Position numbers and translations under genes: made by a program
Notes under the pieces: generated by a model
What the model saw: the letters and a program-made list of their open reading frames with translations, nothing else
Told to the model about the DNA's origin: nothing
Database searches by the model: none
Part shown: piece after piece, positions 8,228-17,487 of the stretch
Position numbering within the stretch: the first letter of the stretch is position 1
Layout: the number at the start of each line of letters is the position of its first letter
Assembly (NCBI RefSeq): GCF_014836905.1
Contig: NZ_JACSPZ010000002.1
Span: 558,001-622,000 of the forward strand
Reading direction: 5' to 3'
DNA: 64,000 nt
Origin: Solibacillus faecavium
Lineage (GTDB): Bacteria; Bacillota; Bacilli; Bacillales_A; Planococcaceae

Positions 8228-9073
8228 TCATTCCAAATGTTTGCCATTTTTCGGTAGCGCAATCTTCTCGAAATTATCAATAAGATTTTTCAGTCCCTCG
8301 TTCAGTTCTGCCCCACCTATTGGCACACCATGCCCTGTAATTGCCACTGAAGGATTTAAAGCTGCTAGTTTTTTTACAGATTCAAAAGCTACATCAAAAT
8401 CCTCTGTTAAATATTTTGGCGGTCCATTCATTTCTTTTTCCTGTGTGAATACTTTATACAACGATTCTTGCTTAACCGTTACAAAAGCATCCCCAGCAAT
8501 TAGTGCCCCGTCTCTTTCACGATAAAGCGAAACATGCCCCGGTGTATGGCCTGGTGTATGAATCCACCGGAATCCTTCCATAAAAGGAACGGTTCCATCT
8601 GAAGGAAGTTCGTTAATGGCCTCTCCTAAATCGATCGCTTCATTAGGGAACATTGGTGACATTTTTGCGACTAGTCCACTATCTACACTTGGATCCGGCT
8701 TTGGATAATCTTTTGTGCCAGTTAAATACGGTAATTCCAAAGCGTGAGCAAAAACCGGAACTTGCCAGTGCTTAACAAGTTCAATGATTGCGCCTACATG
8801 ATCAAAATGTCCATGTGTCAAAATGATCGCCTTTGCTTTTGCATTTTCACCAAATCTCTTGTCCGCTACAGAAATAATTTCTTCCGCGCTTTTCGGCATG
8901 CCTGCGTCTATTAAAACAAAGTCATTACTACCTGGACAACTGTAAAAAACAATATTTGCAATTTGAATTGTGTGTGCATACAAGTCTGGCAATAATTCCT
9001 GGCTCACCCCACTTTGTACGGATGTAGCAGGGATAAATTTATAATCATCGCCGTAATTCATTTCTTTTTCCAT
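8228..9073 (-). CDS. MBL-fold metallo-hydrolase
   Basis: 281 residues with the metallo-beta-lactamase metal motif THGHFDHVG, then HTPGHTPGHVSLYRERDGALIAGDAF (third His and bridging Asp) and a C-terminal TGHG. It resembles soluble glyoxalase II-like/YflN-type hydrolases; the substrate cannot be told. The ATG at 9073 is preceded by AAGGAG at a somewhat long spacing of 13 nt, while the upstream TTG would sit in the ribosome site. It begins 48 bp after the germination gene gerC, with no terminator between, so it may be read through from that operon. Confidence 0.85.
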   Translation of the reverse strand: MEKEMNYGDDYKFIPATSVQSGVSQELLPDLYAHTIQIANIVFYSCPGSNDFVLIDAGMPKSAEEIISVADKRFGENAKAKAIILTHGHFDHVGAIIELVKHWQVPVFAHALELPYLTGTKDYPKPDPSVDSGLVAKMSPMFPNEAIDLGEAINELPSDGTVPFMEGFRWIHTPGHTPGHVSLYRERDGALIAGDAFVTVKQESLYKVFTQEKEMNGPPKYLTEDFDVAFESVKKLAALNPSVAITGHGVPIGGAELNEGLKNLIDNFEKIALPKNGKHLE

Positions 9074-9121
9074 TGAATTGAAGACACTCCTTTTCAAAAT
9101 ATTTAACTGTGTTGATTACAG

Positions 9122-10183
9122 TTATTCCAATATACCCGTTTTCGTAATTTCTATATTTACCTTAGCGGAAATATCCAAATTAGAAAAATGCTCGTTCCAA
9201 TCCTTTTTGAACCATTGCGGGTGAAATGCTCGAACACTACGACCAAGCCCTAACGCATCACACTTTGCTTCTTGTAATTTTTTTAATACTTCATTCATAT
9301 CATGCTCAATCTTTTCAGTAAGAAATTTGTCCAGCTCTTTTCTATTGCTTACCTTATCTAAGTTATCCTGTGGAAATTCAGAGACCATAAAATCAATGTT
9401 AAGATCAATTTCAATTTTATTTTCTGAAATATTAAGCTTCCTTTTTAAGTTATCCACCCGGACAGTTATAGGACTATCTTTAAATAAATAAGTAATCCGT
9501 GTCGAAAACCCCAGCGAATCATTCATAATATTCAATAGTATCGCTTCAGTTGTATTTAAGGTTTTGCCGGTATAGTGCCTACCCGAAAATAAAGCAATAC
9601 CATCCGCATTAGGACGGTCATCCTCCCCCATTTTCAAGTAGGGCAAGGCCAAATCTTGGGCATCTTCAAAAATTAAAGAAGTAGCGGTTTGTAATGTGTA
9701 CGGAATAACTAAAGAGTTTTCTTCGAGACTTGTGATAAAGCGGTCATAATATTCTCCTGTCGTACTTTGCCTGCTTTCAGTTATTTCAAAAAATCGTTTC
9801 AGCTCTCCTTGAACAATGGCTAATTTTGAAGTAATTGGACTGTTGGCATCCCGAAAATAAATATCCAAATACTCATAAATATTATGCTCTGCGGTTTCCT
9901 CAGACATGAGAATTGTTGATAAAACAGATAAATCCATTGTCTGCTCAACTTTTACCTCTGCCTCCTGACGCACATCACGTGGTGAAATACCATTACCTGT
10001 AATAACTACTGTTTTCATTTCTGGTGAGGTAGCCTCCGGATAGGCATAATAACCAGTCAAATCTCCTATTGTACCTTCTATGCCAGTGAGCGATACTACG
10101 GATGAATTTTTATAAAGTCTCTCATCCCAACACCCCGCTAGAAAAAGTGGTGTAACGATTAAGATGATTTTTCCGATTCGGAT
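9122..10183 (-). CDS. Ger(x)C-type germinant receptor lipoprotein with non-standard ATC start
   Basis: C subunit of a GerA-type nutrient germinant receptor, a lipoprotein on the inner spore membrane. The frame continues upstream of the first conventional start (TTG at 10060) through a signal peptide and lipobox LAGC-WDER, which is diagnostic of Ger(x)C proteins. No ATG, GTG or TTG exists in that frame before an upstream stop. The only codon placed correctly behind a GAGGGGGCG ribosome site is ATC at 10183, giving 353 residues and a 25-bp overlap with the gerB end. Either ATC is used as a rare start, the base is an error, or the gene lost its start. The body of the protein looks intact. Confidence 0.8.
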   Translation of the reverse strand: MRIGKIILIVTPLFLAGCWDERLYKNSSVVSLTGIEGTIGDLTGYYAYPEATSPEMKTVVITGNGISPRDVRQEAEVKVEQTMDLSVLSTILMSEETAEHNIYEYLDIYFRDANSPITSKLAIVQGELKRFFEITESRQSTTGEYYDRFITSLEENSLVIPYTLQTATSLIFEDAQDLALPYLKMGEDDRPNADGIALFSGRHYTGKTLNTTEAILLNIMNDSLGFSTRITYLFKDSPITVRVDNLKRKLNISENKIEIDLNIDFMVSEFPQDNLDKVSNRKELDKFLTEKIEHDMNEVLKKLQEAKCDALGLGRSVRAFHPQWFKKDWNEHFSNLDISAKVNIEITKTGILE

Positions 10184-11205
10184 AAAGTTCGCCCCCTCAC
10201 TTTATTCAAAATAATAATAATAATCGGTAATAAAAAGGTGAAAAAAATAGTGCCATAAACTAAATAGTTCGTAAAAAATTCGAGTAATGAAAAACGAATC
10301 CATAAATTAGCCGTCACGCCGACTAAAGTAAAAAAAACAAGTTGCTTCATTATTGGTGATTTTATTTTCTTTTCAAAATATACAAGGCGCATGACAAGTA
10401 CATAATTTACAATCGTCACTAATGACCATGAAAGCCAAATATATACAAAAAACAAATCCAACCGTTTAACGAATGTCACTTCAACAGAGTGTAAAATATA
10501 CAAAATTGGTTCTGGAACGATTTTTATTTCATCTAATGCAAAATACATCAAAGTAAACGAAATCGCCAGTAAATAAAAGCTTGTTAATATTATGGAATAA
10601 ATAGTAATTACTTTTTTAGATACTTTTTCATTTTTAAATAAGTACTTCCGCAGTATGATATACGTTTCTGCCCCCCCAAATGCATAAGTACTATAAACAA
10701 AACCCATAAACCAAGTATTTGACCGATCGTAAAAAAGAGGAAGTAGATTGGTCGGATTTAAACTCGGTACTGTTAAAAACATGAATATTAAAAATAGAAA
10801 AAGCATCGGAATCAATACAACGCCTATATTAACGGCAGTTTCAGGTCTACTAACACTTGCATATAGGCAAACGGATAAGAAAATGCCTATTAGCACAATC
10901 GTTGGTGTATTCGGGAATACCCAAGACGTTAATACATACGTAATATAACTTACAAAAATTGTAATATACAAAGTCCAATAAATCAGGTAAAGTGCTTTTG
11001 TAAAACTATTTAAGAAGAAATATTGATGCACTCGTTCAAAAAACAATAGTTGCAGGAAGAATATGAACGCAACAACTAGAAATTGAACGGTTGCATCTCG
11101 GTGGGCATGCTCAATGATCAGATTTTGTACCGATGTATAAACAAAACCTGTTTGCATAACGAACATCAGAAGAAATAATTGTACTTTCGTCAACTGAACA
11201 GTCAT
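10159..11205 (-). CDS. GerB-type spore germination permease
   Basis: 348 residues with about ten membrane helices and the N-terminal QLTKVQLFLLMFVMQTGFVYTS typical of the GerAB/endospore germination permease family (amino acid-polyamine-organocation fold). In GerA-type receptors this subunit binds the germinant. Its start overlaps the upstream gerA end as ATGA, and it overlaps gerC, so the three are translationally coupled. Confidence 0.9.
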   Translation of the reverse strand: MTVQLTKVQLFLLMFVMQTGFVYTSVQNLIIEHAHRDATVQFLVVAFIFFLQLLFFERVHQYFFLNSFTKALYLIYWTLYITIFVSYITYVLTSWVFPNTPTIVLIGIFLSVCLYASVSRPETAVNIGVVLIPMLFLFLIFMFLTVPSLNPTNLLPLFYDRSNTWFMGFVYSTYAFGGAETYIILRKYLFKNEKVSKKVITIYSIILTSFYLLAISFTLMYFALDEIKIVPEPILYILHSVEVTFVKRLDLFFVYIWLSWSLVTIVNYVLVMRLVYFEKKIKSPIMKQLVFFTLVGVTANLWIRFSLLEFFTNYLVYGTIFFTFLLPIIIIILNKVRGRTLSESEKSS

Positions 11206-12698
11206 GCTTTATCATCCTTTTTGGGAGAAAAACTTGTTGGCTGTCTATGTGGTTCATAATAAGGGCCACGGAAAAAGATTTTTTTAATTCCTTTTGGATC
11301 AAAAGGAATTATTGGTGAAAAATATGGACGTTTAAATGAGCTTAAATTTAATAAATGTACAACTAATAAAAATGTCCCAATTACAATTCCAAAAAAACCA
11401 AAAAGTGATGCTAAAATCATAAATGGGAATCGGAGCATACGAATCGTTGTATTGAGTTCGATTGATGGTACAACAAAGCTTGAAATAGCTGTAAATGCTA
11501 CAACAATTACCATTAAATTTGATACAAGCCCCGCGCTTACAATAGCATCCCCAATTACGAGTCCTCCAACAATACCTATTGTTTGTCCAATTGATTTCGG
11601 TAGTCGAACACTAGCCTCACGAATCAGTTCAATCGTCACTTCCATGATCAGTGCTTCAATAAGTGGTCGATATGGAATCTGGTTTATATCTGTCTTCACT
11701 TTATTGGCAAGTTCAAGCGGCAGAATTTCAAAATGAAAGCTTACAATGGCAATATAAAATGCTGGCAGAAAAATGGCGGAAAGGATACTGAATAACCGCA
11801 TCAATCGATAAAATGATCCAACAAATACGCGCGCATTAAAATCATCCGGTGTTTGATAAAACGAAAAAAATGTAACTGGTCCAACGAGTGCATTCGGTGA
11901 TAAATCAGACATTATGGCGATTTTCCCTTCCAAAATATTCGCCACAACACGGTCTGGCCGTTCTGTATTTAAAAGTTGAGGAAACGGAGACCACACTTGA
12001 TCGTCTAAATAGTCACTAAGTTGCCCAATGCTATAAAACATATCTATATCAATCGCATTTAACCGGTCTTCTACTATTTTAAGTGCACCACGATCCACTA
12101 CATTTTCTACATACAAATAATAAACGGTTGCTTTCGTCTCTTTTCCGAGTGTAATTTTTTTTACAACAAGCTTTTTATTTTTTATACGTTTTCTAATAAG
12201 CTGCATATTTGTTTCAAAGTTTTCTACAAACCCTTCATGCGAACCCCTTAATATTTGTTCATTCCCCGGCTCTTCTGGTGAATTATGGGCAAATTCTACA
12301 TTGTTCAAACGAATCATCTGTTTGGACTCCAATAAGATGATTAGTGTCTCACCATTACAAACATAATCAATCAGTTTTTGCTGATTATATTTTTCTGTAG
12401 TAATAGTAATGGAATCTTCGTTCACAATTTGAGTTTGCATTTCACTTTTTTCACTTGCTTCTGTTTCATTTGAATTTTCTTTATTAGCATTCGTATCCTG
12501 TAGAAACGATTGATTCATTCGTTTCAGATTCCAAAGGTTCTGTTCTACATCCTTTTTATTTACAAGTGATGAATAATAGCACAAAATTACTTTCTCATCT
12601 TGACCGAGCGTAACCTCTTTCACAACGAAATCTGCTGAATGGAGGAATTCCTTATTGAGTCGTTTAATTTCTTGCTTAATTTCCGTTGTTTGTGTCAA
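11202..12698 (-). CDS. GerA-type spore germination protein
   Basis: 498 residues: a soluble N-terminal half (about 1-290) and a C-terminal membrane half with about five helices. Recognisable GerA-family blocks are the GKIAIMSDLSPNALVGPVTF segment, PFPQLLNTERPDR, and ALIMEVTIELIREASVRLPKSIGQTIGIVGGL. It starts with TTG behind AAAGGGGGGGAG. It is the A subunit of the receptor encoded here; GerA proteins form ion channels that open on germinant binding. Acidic residues NSNETEASEKSE form an insert in the N-terminal domain. The receptor's germinant cannot be predicted. Confidence 0.93.
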   Translation of the reverse strand: MTQTTEIKQEIKRLNKEFLHSADFVVKEVTLGQDEKVILCYYSSLVNKKDVEQNLWNLKRMNQSFLQDTNANKENSNETEASEKSEMQTQIVNEDSITITTEKYNQQKLIDYVCNGETLIILLESKQMIRLNNVEFAHNSPEEPGNEQILRGSHEGFVENFETNMQLIRKRIKNKKLVVKKITLGKETKATVYYLYVENVVDRGALKIVEDRLNAIDIDMFYSIGQLSDYLDDQVWSPFPQLLNTERPDRVVANILEGKIAIMSDLSPNALVGPVTFFSFYQTPDDFNARVFVGSFYRLMRLFSILSAIFLPAFYIAIVSFHFEILPLELANKVKTDINQIPYRPLIEALIMEVTIELIREASVRLPKSIGQTIGIVGGLVIGDAIVSAGLVSNLMVIVVAFTAISSFVVPSIELNTTIRMLRFPFMILASLFGFFGIVIGTFLLVVHLLNLSSFKRPYFSPIIPFDPKGIKKIFFRGPYYEPHRQPTSFSPKKDDKA

Positions 12699-12721
12699 TA
12701 CAACTCCCCCCCTTTTTTGAC

Positions 12722-12751
12722 AAGTATAGGATATTTACAAAAGAGTTATTC
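12722..12751 (-). promoter_or_regulatory. Candidate sigma-G promoter of the ger operon
   Basis: On the minus strand GAATA (12751-12747) is followed after 18 bp by TATACTT (12728-12722), 24 bp upstream of the gerA-type start. The -35 fits sigma-G (GMATR) and the -10 matches five of seven positions of CATWMTA. Forespore sigma-G expression is the rule for germinant receptors. Confidence 0.45.
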
Positions 12752-12807
12752 ACTTTTGTTAAAGTCAGGAAGATGTGATTTATTGAAGGAATTTTAAGAA
12801 ATAATCG

Positions 12808-12821
12808 TTTGTAATTACAAA
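12808..12821. promoter_or_regulatory. Perfect 14-bp palindrome upstream of the BCCT gene
   Basis: TTTGTAATTACAAA is a perfect palindrome 73 bp before the BCCT transporter start and may be an operator. The regulator is unknown. Confidence 0.35.
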
Positions 12822-12893
12822 GTTTTGAATAAATATGTTTATTTTTCTGTAACAAGGTAATACATTTATTAGTTTAGGTTAGGGGGTCAATAT

Positions 12894-14423
12894 ATGAAAA
12901 ATAGAGGCATTGTTTTTTGGAGTTCAATAACGCTTACATTAATAGCCGTATTAGTAGGCGTTTTAGCCCCAAATTTATTGGAGAATATAACGAGCAACAT
13001 CCAGAATTTACTTACGAACACTTTTGGCTGGTATTATTTATTAGTTGTAGCTATTATTATTGCTTTTTGTGTATTTTTAATTTTAAGTCCTGTTGGGGCA
13101 ATTCGTCTTGGTAAATCGACGGATAGACCCGATTATAGTAATGTCTCCTGGTTTGCTATGCTCTTTAGCGCAGGTATGGGAATTGGTTTAGTATTCTGGG
13201 GCGCTGCTGAGCCGTTATCACATTTTGCGATTAATTCACCAATAGCTCCCGAAGGCTCTCAACAAGCATTGAAAGATTCCTTCCGTTTCACTTTCTTCCA
13301 TTGGGGTATTTCAGCATGGGCAATTTATGGGGTAGTTGCTTTAGCATTGGCCTATTCAAACTTCCGAAAAGGGGCGCCTGGTCTTATTAGCTCTACTTTA
13401 TTCCCTATTTTCGGTGAAAAAACAAAGGGTCCAGTAGGTCATATAATTGATATTATTGCTGTATTTGCTACGGTAATTGGTGTTGCGACAACACTCGGTT
13501 TAGGTGCTCAGCAAATTAATGGCGGACTTTCCTTTTTATTTGATATTCCAATTAGCTTTACAGTCCAATTAATTATTATTGTTATAGTAACGATTTTATT
13601 TATCGTTTCAGCGTCAACAGGACTTGATAAAGGGATTCAACTGTTAAGTAACTGGAACATTTATTTAGCAGCAGCCTTGTTATTATTAACATTATTTATT
13701 GGTCCAACAGTAAAAATAATGAATGATTTCACGTCAGGACTAGGCAGCTATTTACAGAATTTTGTGCATATGAGCTTACGTACTGAACCTGGGAATGCAG
13801 ATAGCCGGGCTTGGATTGATGGATGGACAATTTTCTATTGGGCATGGTGGATGTCCTGGTCCCCATTCGTCGGTATATTTATTGCGCGTATTTCAAAAGG
13901 ACGTACAATTCGCGAGTTTTTGATGGGTGTTATTTTAGCACCAACGCTTGTCAGTCTTTTCTGGTTTGCCACTTTTGGGACAACCGCTATTGAAACTTAT
14001 ATCTCTAAAGATCAAAGCATTATCGACTTACCGACTGAGCAGATGTTATTTGGAGTTTTCGACCATATGCCATTCGGTTTTATCTTATCGATTATCGCTT
14101 TACTATTAATTACCTTTTTCTTTATTACATCAGCAGATTCCGCCACATTTGTACTCGGTATGCAAACAACATTCGGTTCAATGAATCCTACATTCCGAAT
14201 CAAATTAATCTGGGGTATTTTACAAGCTTCTATCGCTGCTAGTTTACTGTTTTCTGGAGGATTAGCCGCACTTCAAAATGCCGCCATTATTGTAGCATTT
14301 CCATTCTCATTTATCATCTTACTAATGATGCTTTCTTTATATAAATCGTTAATGGAAGAACGGCAAAAATTAGGTCTTTACATTCGACCTAAAAAACAAC
14401 CGCCCTCAAATCTAAAGAAATAA
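12894..14423 (+). CDS. BCCT-family betaine/carnitine/choline transporter
   Basis: 509 residues, 12 membrane helices. The family block [19 protein letters not shown] (about residues 92-110) and the W-rich helix [22 protein letters not shown] are clear, so this is a sodium-coupled importer of a trimethylammonium osmoprotectant such as glycine betaine, related to OpuD. It starts at ATG behind TTAGGGGG. It stands alone between the ger operon and a shared terminator. Which substrate is preferred cannot be read from the sequence. Confidence 0.92.
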   Translation: MKNRGIVFWSSITLTLIAVLVGVLAPNLLENITSNIQNLLTNTFGWYYLLVVAIIIAFCVFLILSPVGAIRLGKSTDRPDYSNVSWFAMLFSAGMGIGLVFWGAAEPLSHFAINSPIAPEGSQQALKDSFRFTFFHWGISAWAIYGVVALALAYSNFRKGAPGLISSTLFPIFGEKTKGPVGHIIDIIAVFATVIGVATTLGLGAQQINGGLSFLFDIPISFTVQLIIIVIVTILFIVSASTGLDKGIQLLSNWNIYLAAALLLLTLFIGPTVKIMNDFTSGLGSYLQNFVHMSLRTEPGNADSRAWIDGWTIFYWAWWMSWSPFVGIFIARISKGRTIREFLMGVILAPTLVSLFWFATFGTTAIETYISKDQSIIDLPTEQMLFGVFDHMPFGFILSIIALLLITFFFITSADSATFVLGMQTTFGSMNPTFRIKLIWGILQASIAASLLFSGGLAALQNAAIIVAFPFSFIILLMMLSLYKSLMEERQKLGLYIRPKKQPPSNLKK

Positions 14424-14437
14424 GGTGTACAAAATAA

Positions 14438-14485
14438 AAAGCGATGAAAATTTTAACTTTCTAAAATTTTCATCGCTTTATTTTT
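14438..14485. terminator. Strong bidirectional terminator
   Basis: A perfect 18-bp stem (14438-14455 with 14462-14479, core AAAGCGATGAAAATTTTA) is followed by T residues on the plus strand and preceded by A residues that give a T tract on the minus strand. It serves the BCCT gene and the convergent ctaG-like gene. Confidence 0.9.
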
Positions 14486-14494
14486 ATATTATTT

Positions 14495-15319
14495 CTATAC
14501 CTTAATCTCAACAGATGAATTTCTGCGTGGTTTTGCTGATTTGTACCATTGCCAGCAGAATATTATAATAAGCACTACTTCAATCCAATCCCCTGCATAA
14601 TACATCACCATGCTACCCATTTCTGCCTCTTGCCGAGAAACTCCTGCTGGCGGGTTTGCATACATATATTTTGACAAAATATCATGCCCGGCTATTGCAG
14701 CAATTAATACGATTGCCCGAAATAGGTAGGAATACTGATGATAGACAGGATCAAAATAAATAATTGAAATTGTAAATACATAGCCAGCTATAAAGAAATG
14801 CAAATGAACAAATAAGGCAAAAAATGCATTTTCATGCATAAGCATATATAAATCTGTTGTATATAAAAGCCATAGACCACCTACATTTAATATTGCGGCA
14901 GTTATAGGATGTGAGACAAATTGGATGAACCGGCTTTTTAAAATTCTCGTTATGTTACGCGCTAATGACGTATTGACCGTTCTTAGCAATAAAGTCATCG
15001 GTTTAGCAATCGCCATAAAAATCGGTGCAACCATACCTAATAGTAAATGACTCACCATATGTGCCGTAAAATTAGTATGTGCACTGTTTGCCAATGGTCC
15101 GACAACTGAAACGAGTGCGATTACCATCGCCAACGTCCATAAAGCGGTACGATAAATCGGCCAGTTTTTATAGCGATTATTCGTCATTATGGCTGCGATA
15201 ATATATGCCGTGCCCAATAATACAAAAAATAAGCCCAGCAAATATTGAAGGTTCATTCCCGGTAATGATTGACTATGTGCAACATGCCCATGACTTTGAA
15301 GCAAATATAGACTATTCAT
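14495..15319 (-). CDS. CtaG-type cytochrome c oxidase assembly factor
   Basis: 274 residues with about seven membrane helices and conserved His-rich helices (FTAHMVSHLLLGMVAPIFM, HLHFFIAGYVFTISIIYFDP, IAGHDILSKYMY) characteristic of the caa3_CtaG family, thought to handle copper for cytochrome oxidase assembly. It is not next to oxidase genes here. It overlaps the DUF2243 gene by 8 bp, a pairing seen in other Bacillales. Confidence 0.85.
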   Translation of the reverse strand: MNSLYLLQSHGHVAHSQSLPGMNLQYLLGLFFVLLGTAYIIAAIMTNNRYKNWPIYRTALWTLAMVIALVSVVGPLANSAHTNFTAHMVSHLLLGMVAPIFMAIAKPMTLLLRTVNTSLARNITRILKSRFIQFVSHPITAAILNVGGLWLLYTTDLYMLMHENAFFALFVHLHFFIAGYVFTISIIYFDPVYHQYSYLFRAIVLIAAIAGHDILSKYMYANPPAGVSRQEAEMGSMVMYYAGDWIEVVLIIIFCWQWYKSAKPRRNSSVEIKV

Positions 15320-15791
15320 TTGCAGTCTTCTCTTTTAAAGTACTGTTTTTTGATGTACGGAATAATAGAAAAACACCGATTAGTAAAATGATTAACGCAC
15401 TGACGTTCCAAACAATATCATAGACGATGACATTGTCGACGTAACGGATTTGGTGAATTCGCATCCATTTGTGCTGAATAATTCCGTCATATAACTGGAA
15501 TACACCAATACCTAATAACATACCACCTAGCCACCGTTGAAAGATCAAGCCATTTCTACGACGTAAATCTGCAAATAGAAATAACCCGGCAATCGTTGCA
15601 AACCAGCTGAAAGCATGGAAAATGCCATCGGAAATCAAGCCAATATCGGTAGTTGATTTATCATAGAAATGATGCCATCTTAATAACTGGTGAAATACTG
15701 TTTCATCAACAAAGGCAATGAGACCGACGCCAAATAAAATTCCTGACCACATATTCCGGCGGGAAATTCCTTTTCTGTTGTTATTTTGCAT
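15312..15791 (-). CDS. DUF2243 membrane protein
   Basis: 159 residues, four membrane segments, with FGVGLIAFVDETVFHQLLRWHHFYD and ISDGIFHAFSWFA, the His/Asp-bearing pattern of DUF2243. Function unknown; co-transcription with the CtaG-type gene suggests work on a membrane metal or oxidase process. The start is taken at MQNNNRKG with an AAAGGGG site. Confidence 0.8.
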   Translation of the reverse strand: MQNNNRKGISRRNMWSGILFGVGLIAFVDETVFHQLLRWHHFYDKSTTDIGLISDGIFHAFSWFATIAGLFLFADLRRRNGLIFQRWLGGMLLGIGVFQLYDGIIQHKWMRIHQIRYVDNVIVYDIVWNVSALIILLIGVFLLFRTSKNSTLKEKTANE

Positions 15792-15968
15792 ATCACTATA
15801 GAGCCCCTTTCCTTGTAATTCGTTACATGTAATCTCTCCAAATTCATAACAACATATTCGATAGTAGAAATTCCCCTCTTGCTCGATTGACTAAACCTCC
15901 TCGTAAATTTTCCTACAACCACCCCCTGCTCTTCGAATGTATATTTATTTAAAAATATTTTATTTCTT

Positions 15969-16002
15969 TAAACTTTCCTTACCCCTTCACCCGTCTTATA
16001 AT
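15969..16002 (+). promoter_or_regulatory. Candidate ECF promoter of the sigV/rsiV-like pair
   Basis: TTAAACTTT and CCGTCTTA lie about 35-60 bp upstream of the sigma gene and resemble an ECF promoter (AAC and CGTC elements), although their 18-19 bp separation is longer than usual. Autoregulation is typical for such pairs. Confidence 0.3.
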
Positions 16003-16032
16003 TGTCGACAGAGAAAAAAGGAGCTTCAAGGA

Positions 16033-16518
16033 ATGATGGAAGAATTAGAAGATGCATTTATTACATTTATACGCGCACACCAAAACTCGCTATATAGACT
16101 CGCGTATAGCTATACAAAAAGCGAGCAGGATGCGCTCGATGTCGTGCAGGACAGTATTCAAAAAGGCTGGCTGGCGCTTAAGAAACTAACAAATCGTGAG
16201 CAAATGAAAAGCTGGTTTTATACGATTTTAGTGCGTACGGCGATTGATTTACTTCGCAAGCAAAGGCGTATCGAACTTATTGGAGACGAATCCCTACTGC
16301 AACTATCCGAACTAGATACATATCAAAATCTTGATTTACAGCAGGCATTACATCATTTACCTCTACAACTACGTGAGGTCATTGTGCTGCGCTATTTTGA
16401 GGATTTGAAAATAGAAGAAGTCGCACACATATTGGCGATTCCTCTAAGCACGGCGAAATCAAGGCTTTATAAAGCATTAAAGCTATTAAAAATTGAGCTA
16501 GAAATGGAGGAGAATTAG
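16033..16518 (+). CDS. ECF sigma factor, SigV-like
   Basis: 161 residues. Region 2 (about residues 8-75) includes SLYRLAYSYTKSEQDALDVVQDS; region 4 (about 100-158) includes LKIEEVAHILAIPLSTAKSRLYKALKLLK. Start at the ATG at 16033 behind AAGGAG; the frame is open further upstream but there is no ribosome site. Four bp downstream begins an RsiV-like anti-sigma gene, which points to the SigV type of system that responds to lysozyme or wall stress. SigV/RsiV identity is inferred from the partner domain. Confidence 0.85.
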   Translation: MMEELEDAFITFIRAHQNSLYRLAYSYTKSEQDALDVVQDSIQKGWLALKKLTNREQMKSWFYTILVRTAIDLLRKQRRIELIGDESLLQLSELDTYQNLDLQQALHHLPLQLREVIVLRYFEDLKIEEVAHILAIPLSTAKSRLYKALKLLKIELEMEEN

Positions 16519-16522
16519 GTCA

Positions 16523-17398
16523 ATGAATGATGACAAGTTAAAAAAGCTACACGCACAATATAAGGATGTACCTATTCCCGAAGAGTTAGAGACAATCATT
16601 GATAAAAATCTACAGCGTCCACTTAAGAAAAGAAAACGCAAACTGCCTATTTTTTTAACATCAGTTGCTGCGGCGGCAGTACTATTCACAGTCGGCCTGA
16701 ATACAAATCCAGCAATGGCAAAAACTTTGGCGGATGTACCAGTTATCGGTCAAGTCGTACAAGTACTTACATTTACTAAATATGAAATGGAAAAAGATGC
16801 ATATACAGCAGAAATTCAAGTACCTCAAATTTCGGGCTCATCTGCTGATATCGAAGCATTGAACGAAAAATACGCTGAGGAAGGCAAAACACTTTATGAG
16901 CAGTTTAAGACGGATATAGAGGAAATGGAAGCGGGTAATATGGCAGTAAATAGCGGCTATGTTATCGAGACGGATACCGATGAATTATTGTCATTTGGTC
17001 GTTATGTAGAAGTCACTGTCGTATCTTCTTCTACTGTTATGCAGTACACAACGATTGATAAAAAGGCTGAAACGGTCATAACATTAACGAGCCTATTTAA
17101 AGATGATCGCTACTTAGACATTATTAGTCGCTATATAGAGGATGAACTACGTAATAGAATGATTGAAACAGAAGGGTCTGATATGTACTGGATCGGTGGT
17201 ACAGAGTATCATGACGAAGCATTCGGTGTCTTTGAAGGTATTTCCCCTGACCAAAACTTCTATATTACCGAAGAAGGAAAGCTTGTAATGTCGTTTGATG
17301 TATATGAGATAGCACCAGGCTTTATGGGCCTTGTAACTGTTGAAATTCCGACAGAACTACTTCAGGATGTGCTGGTGAGTAATAAATATATTAAATAA
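16523..17398 (+). CDS. RsiV-like transmembrane anti-sigma factor (DUF3298 type)
   Basis: 291 residues: a short cytoplasmic N-terminus (about 1-40, very basic before the membrane, PLKKRKRKLP), one membrane helix (about 41-62), then an extracytoplasmic region whose last ~100 residues (LTSLFKDDRYLDIISRYIEDELRNR... YITEEGKLVMSFDVYEIAPGFMGLVTVEIP) match the DUF3298 domain of RsiV/PdaC proteins. In B. subtilis, RsiV binds lysozyme and is then cleaved, releasing SigV to induce wall modification. No oatA or dlt genes lie next to it here, so the regulon is elsewhere. Confidence 0.85.
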   Translation: MNDDKLKKLHAQYKDVPIPEELETIIDKNLQRPLKKRKRKLPIFLTSVAAAAVLFTVGLNTNPAMAKTLADVPVIGQVVQVLTFTKYEMEKDAYTAEIQVPQISGSSADIEALNEKYAEEGKTLYEQFKTDIEEMEAGNMAVNSGYVIETDTDELLSFGRYVEVTVVSSSTVMQYTTIDKKAETVITLTSLFKDDRYLDIISRYIEDELRNRMIETEGSDMYWIGGTEYHDEAFGVFEGISPDQNFYITEEGKLVMSFDVYEIAPGFMGLVTVEIPTELLQDVLVSNKYIK

Positions 17399-17422
17399 GA
17401 AAATAATTCACCAATTTTAAAC

Positions 17423-17466
17423 AAGCAGGTGTATCCTTTTTAAATGGTTACACCTGCTTTTCTTTT
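17423..17466 (+). terminator. Terminator of the sigV/rsiV-like operon
   Basis: Stem AAGCAGGTGTATCC (17423-17436) with GGTTACACCTGCTT (17446-17459), one mismatch, followed by TTCTTTTT. Confidence 0.88.
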
Positions 17467-17487
17467 TACTACAACCTCAAAGAATTT

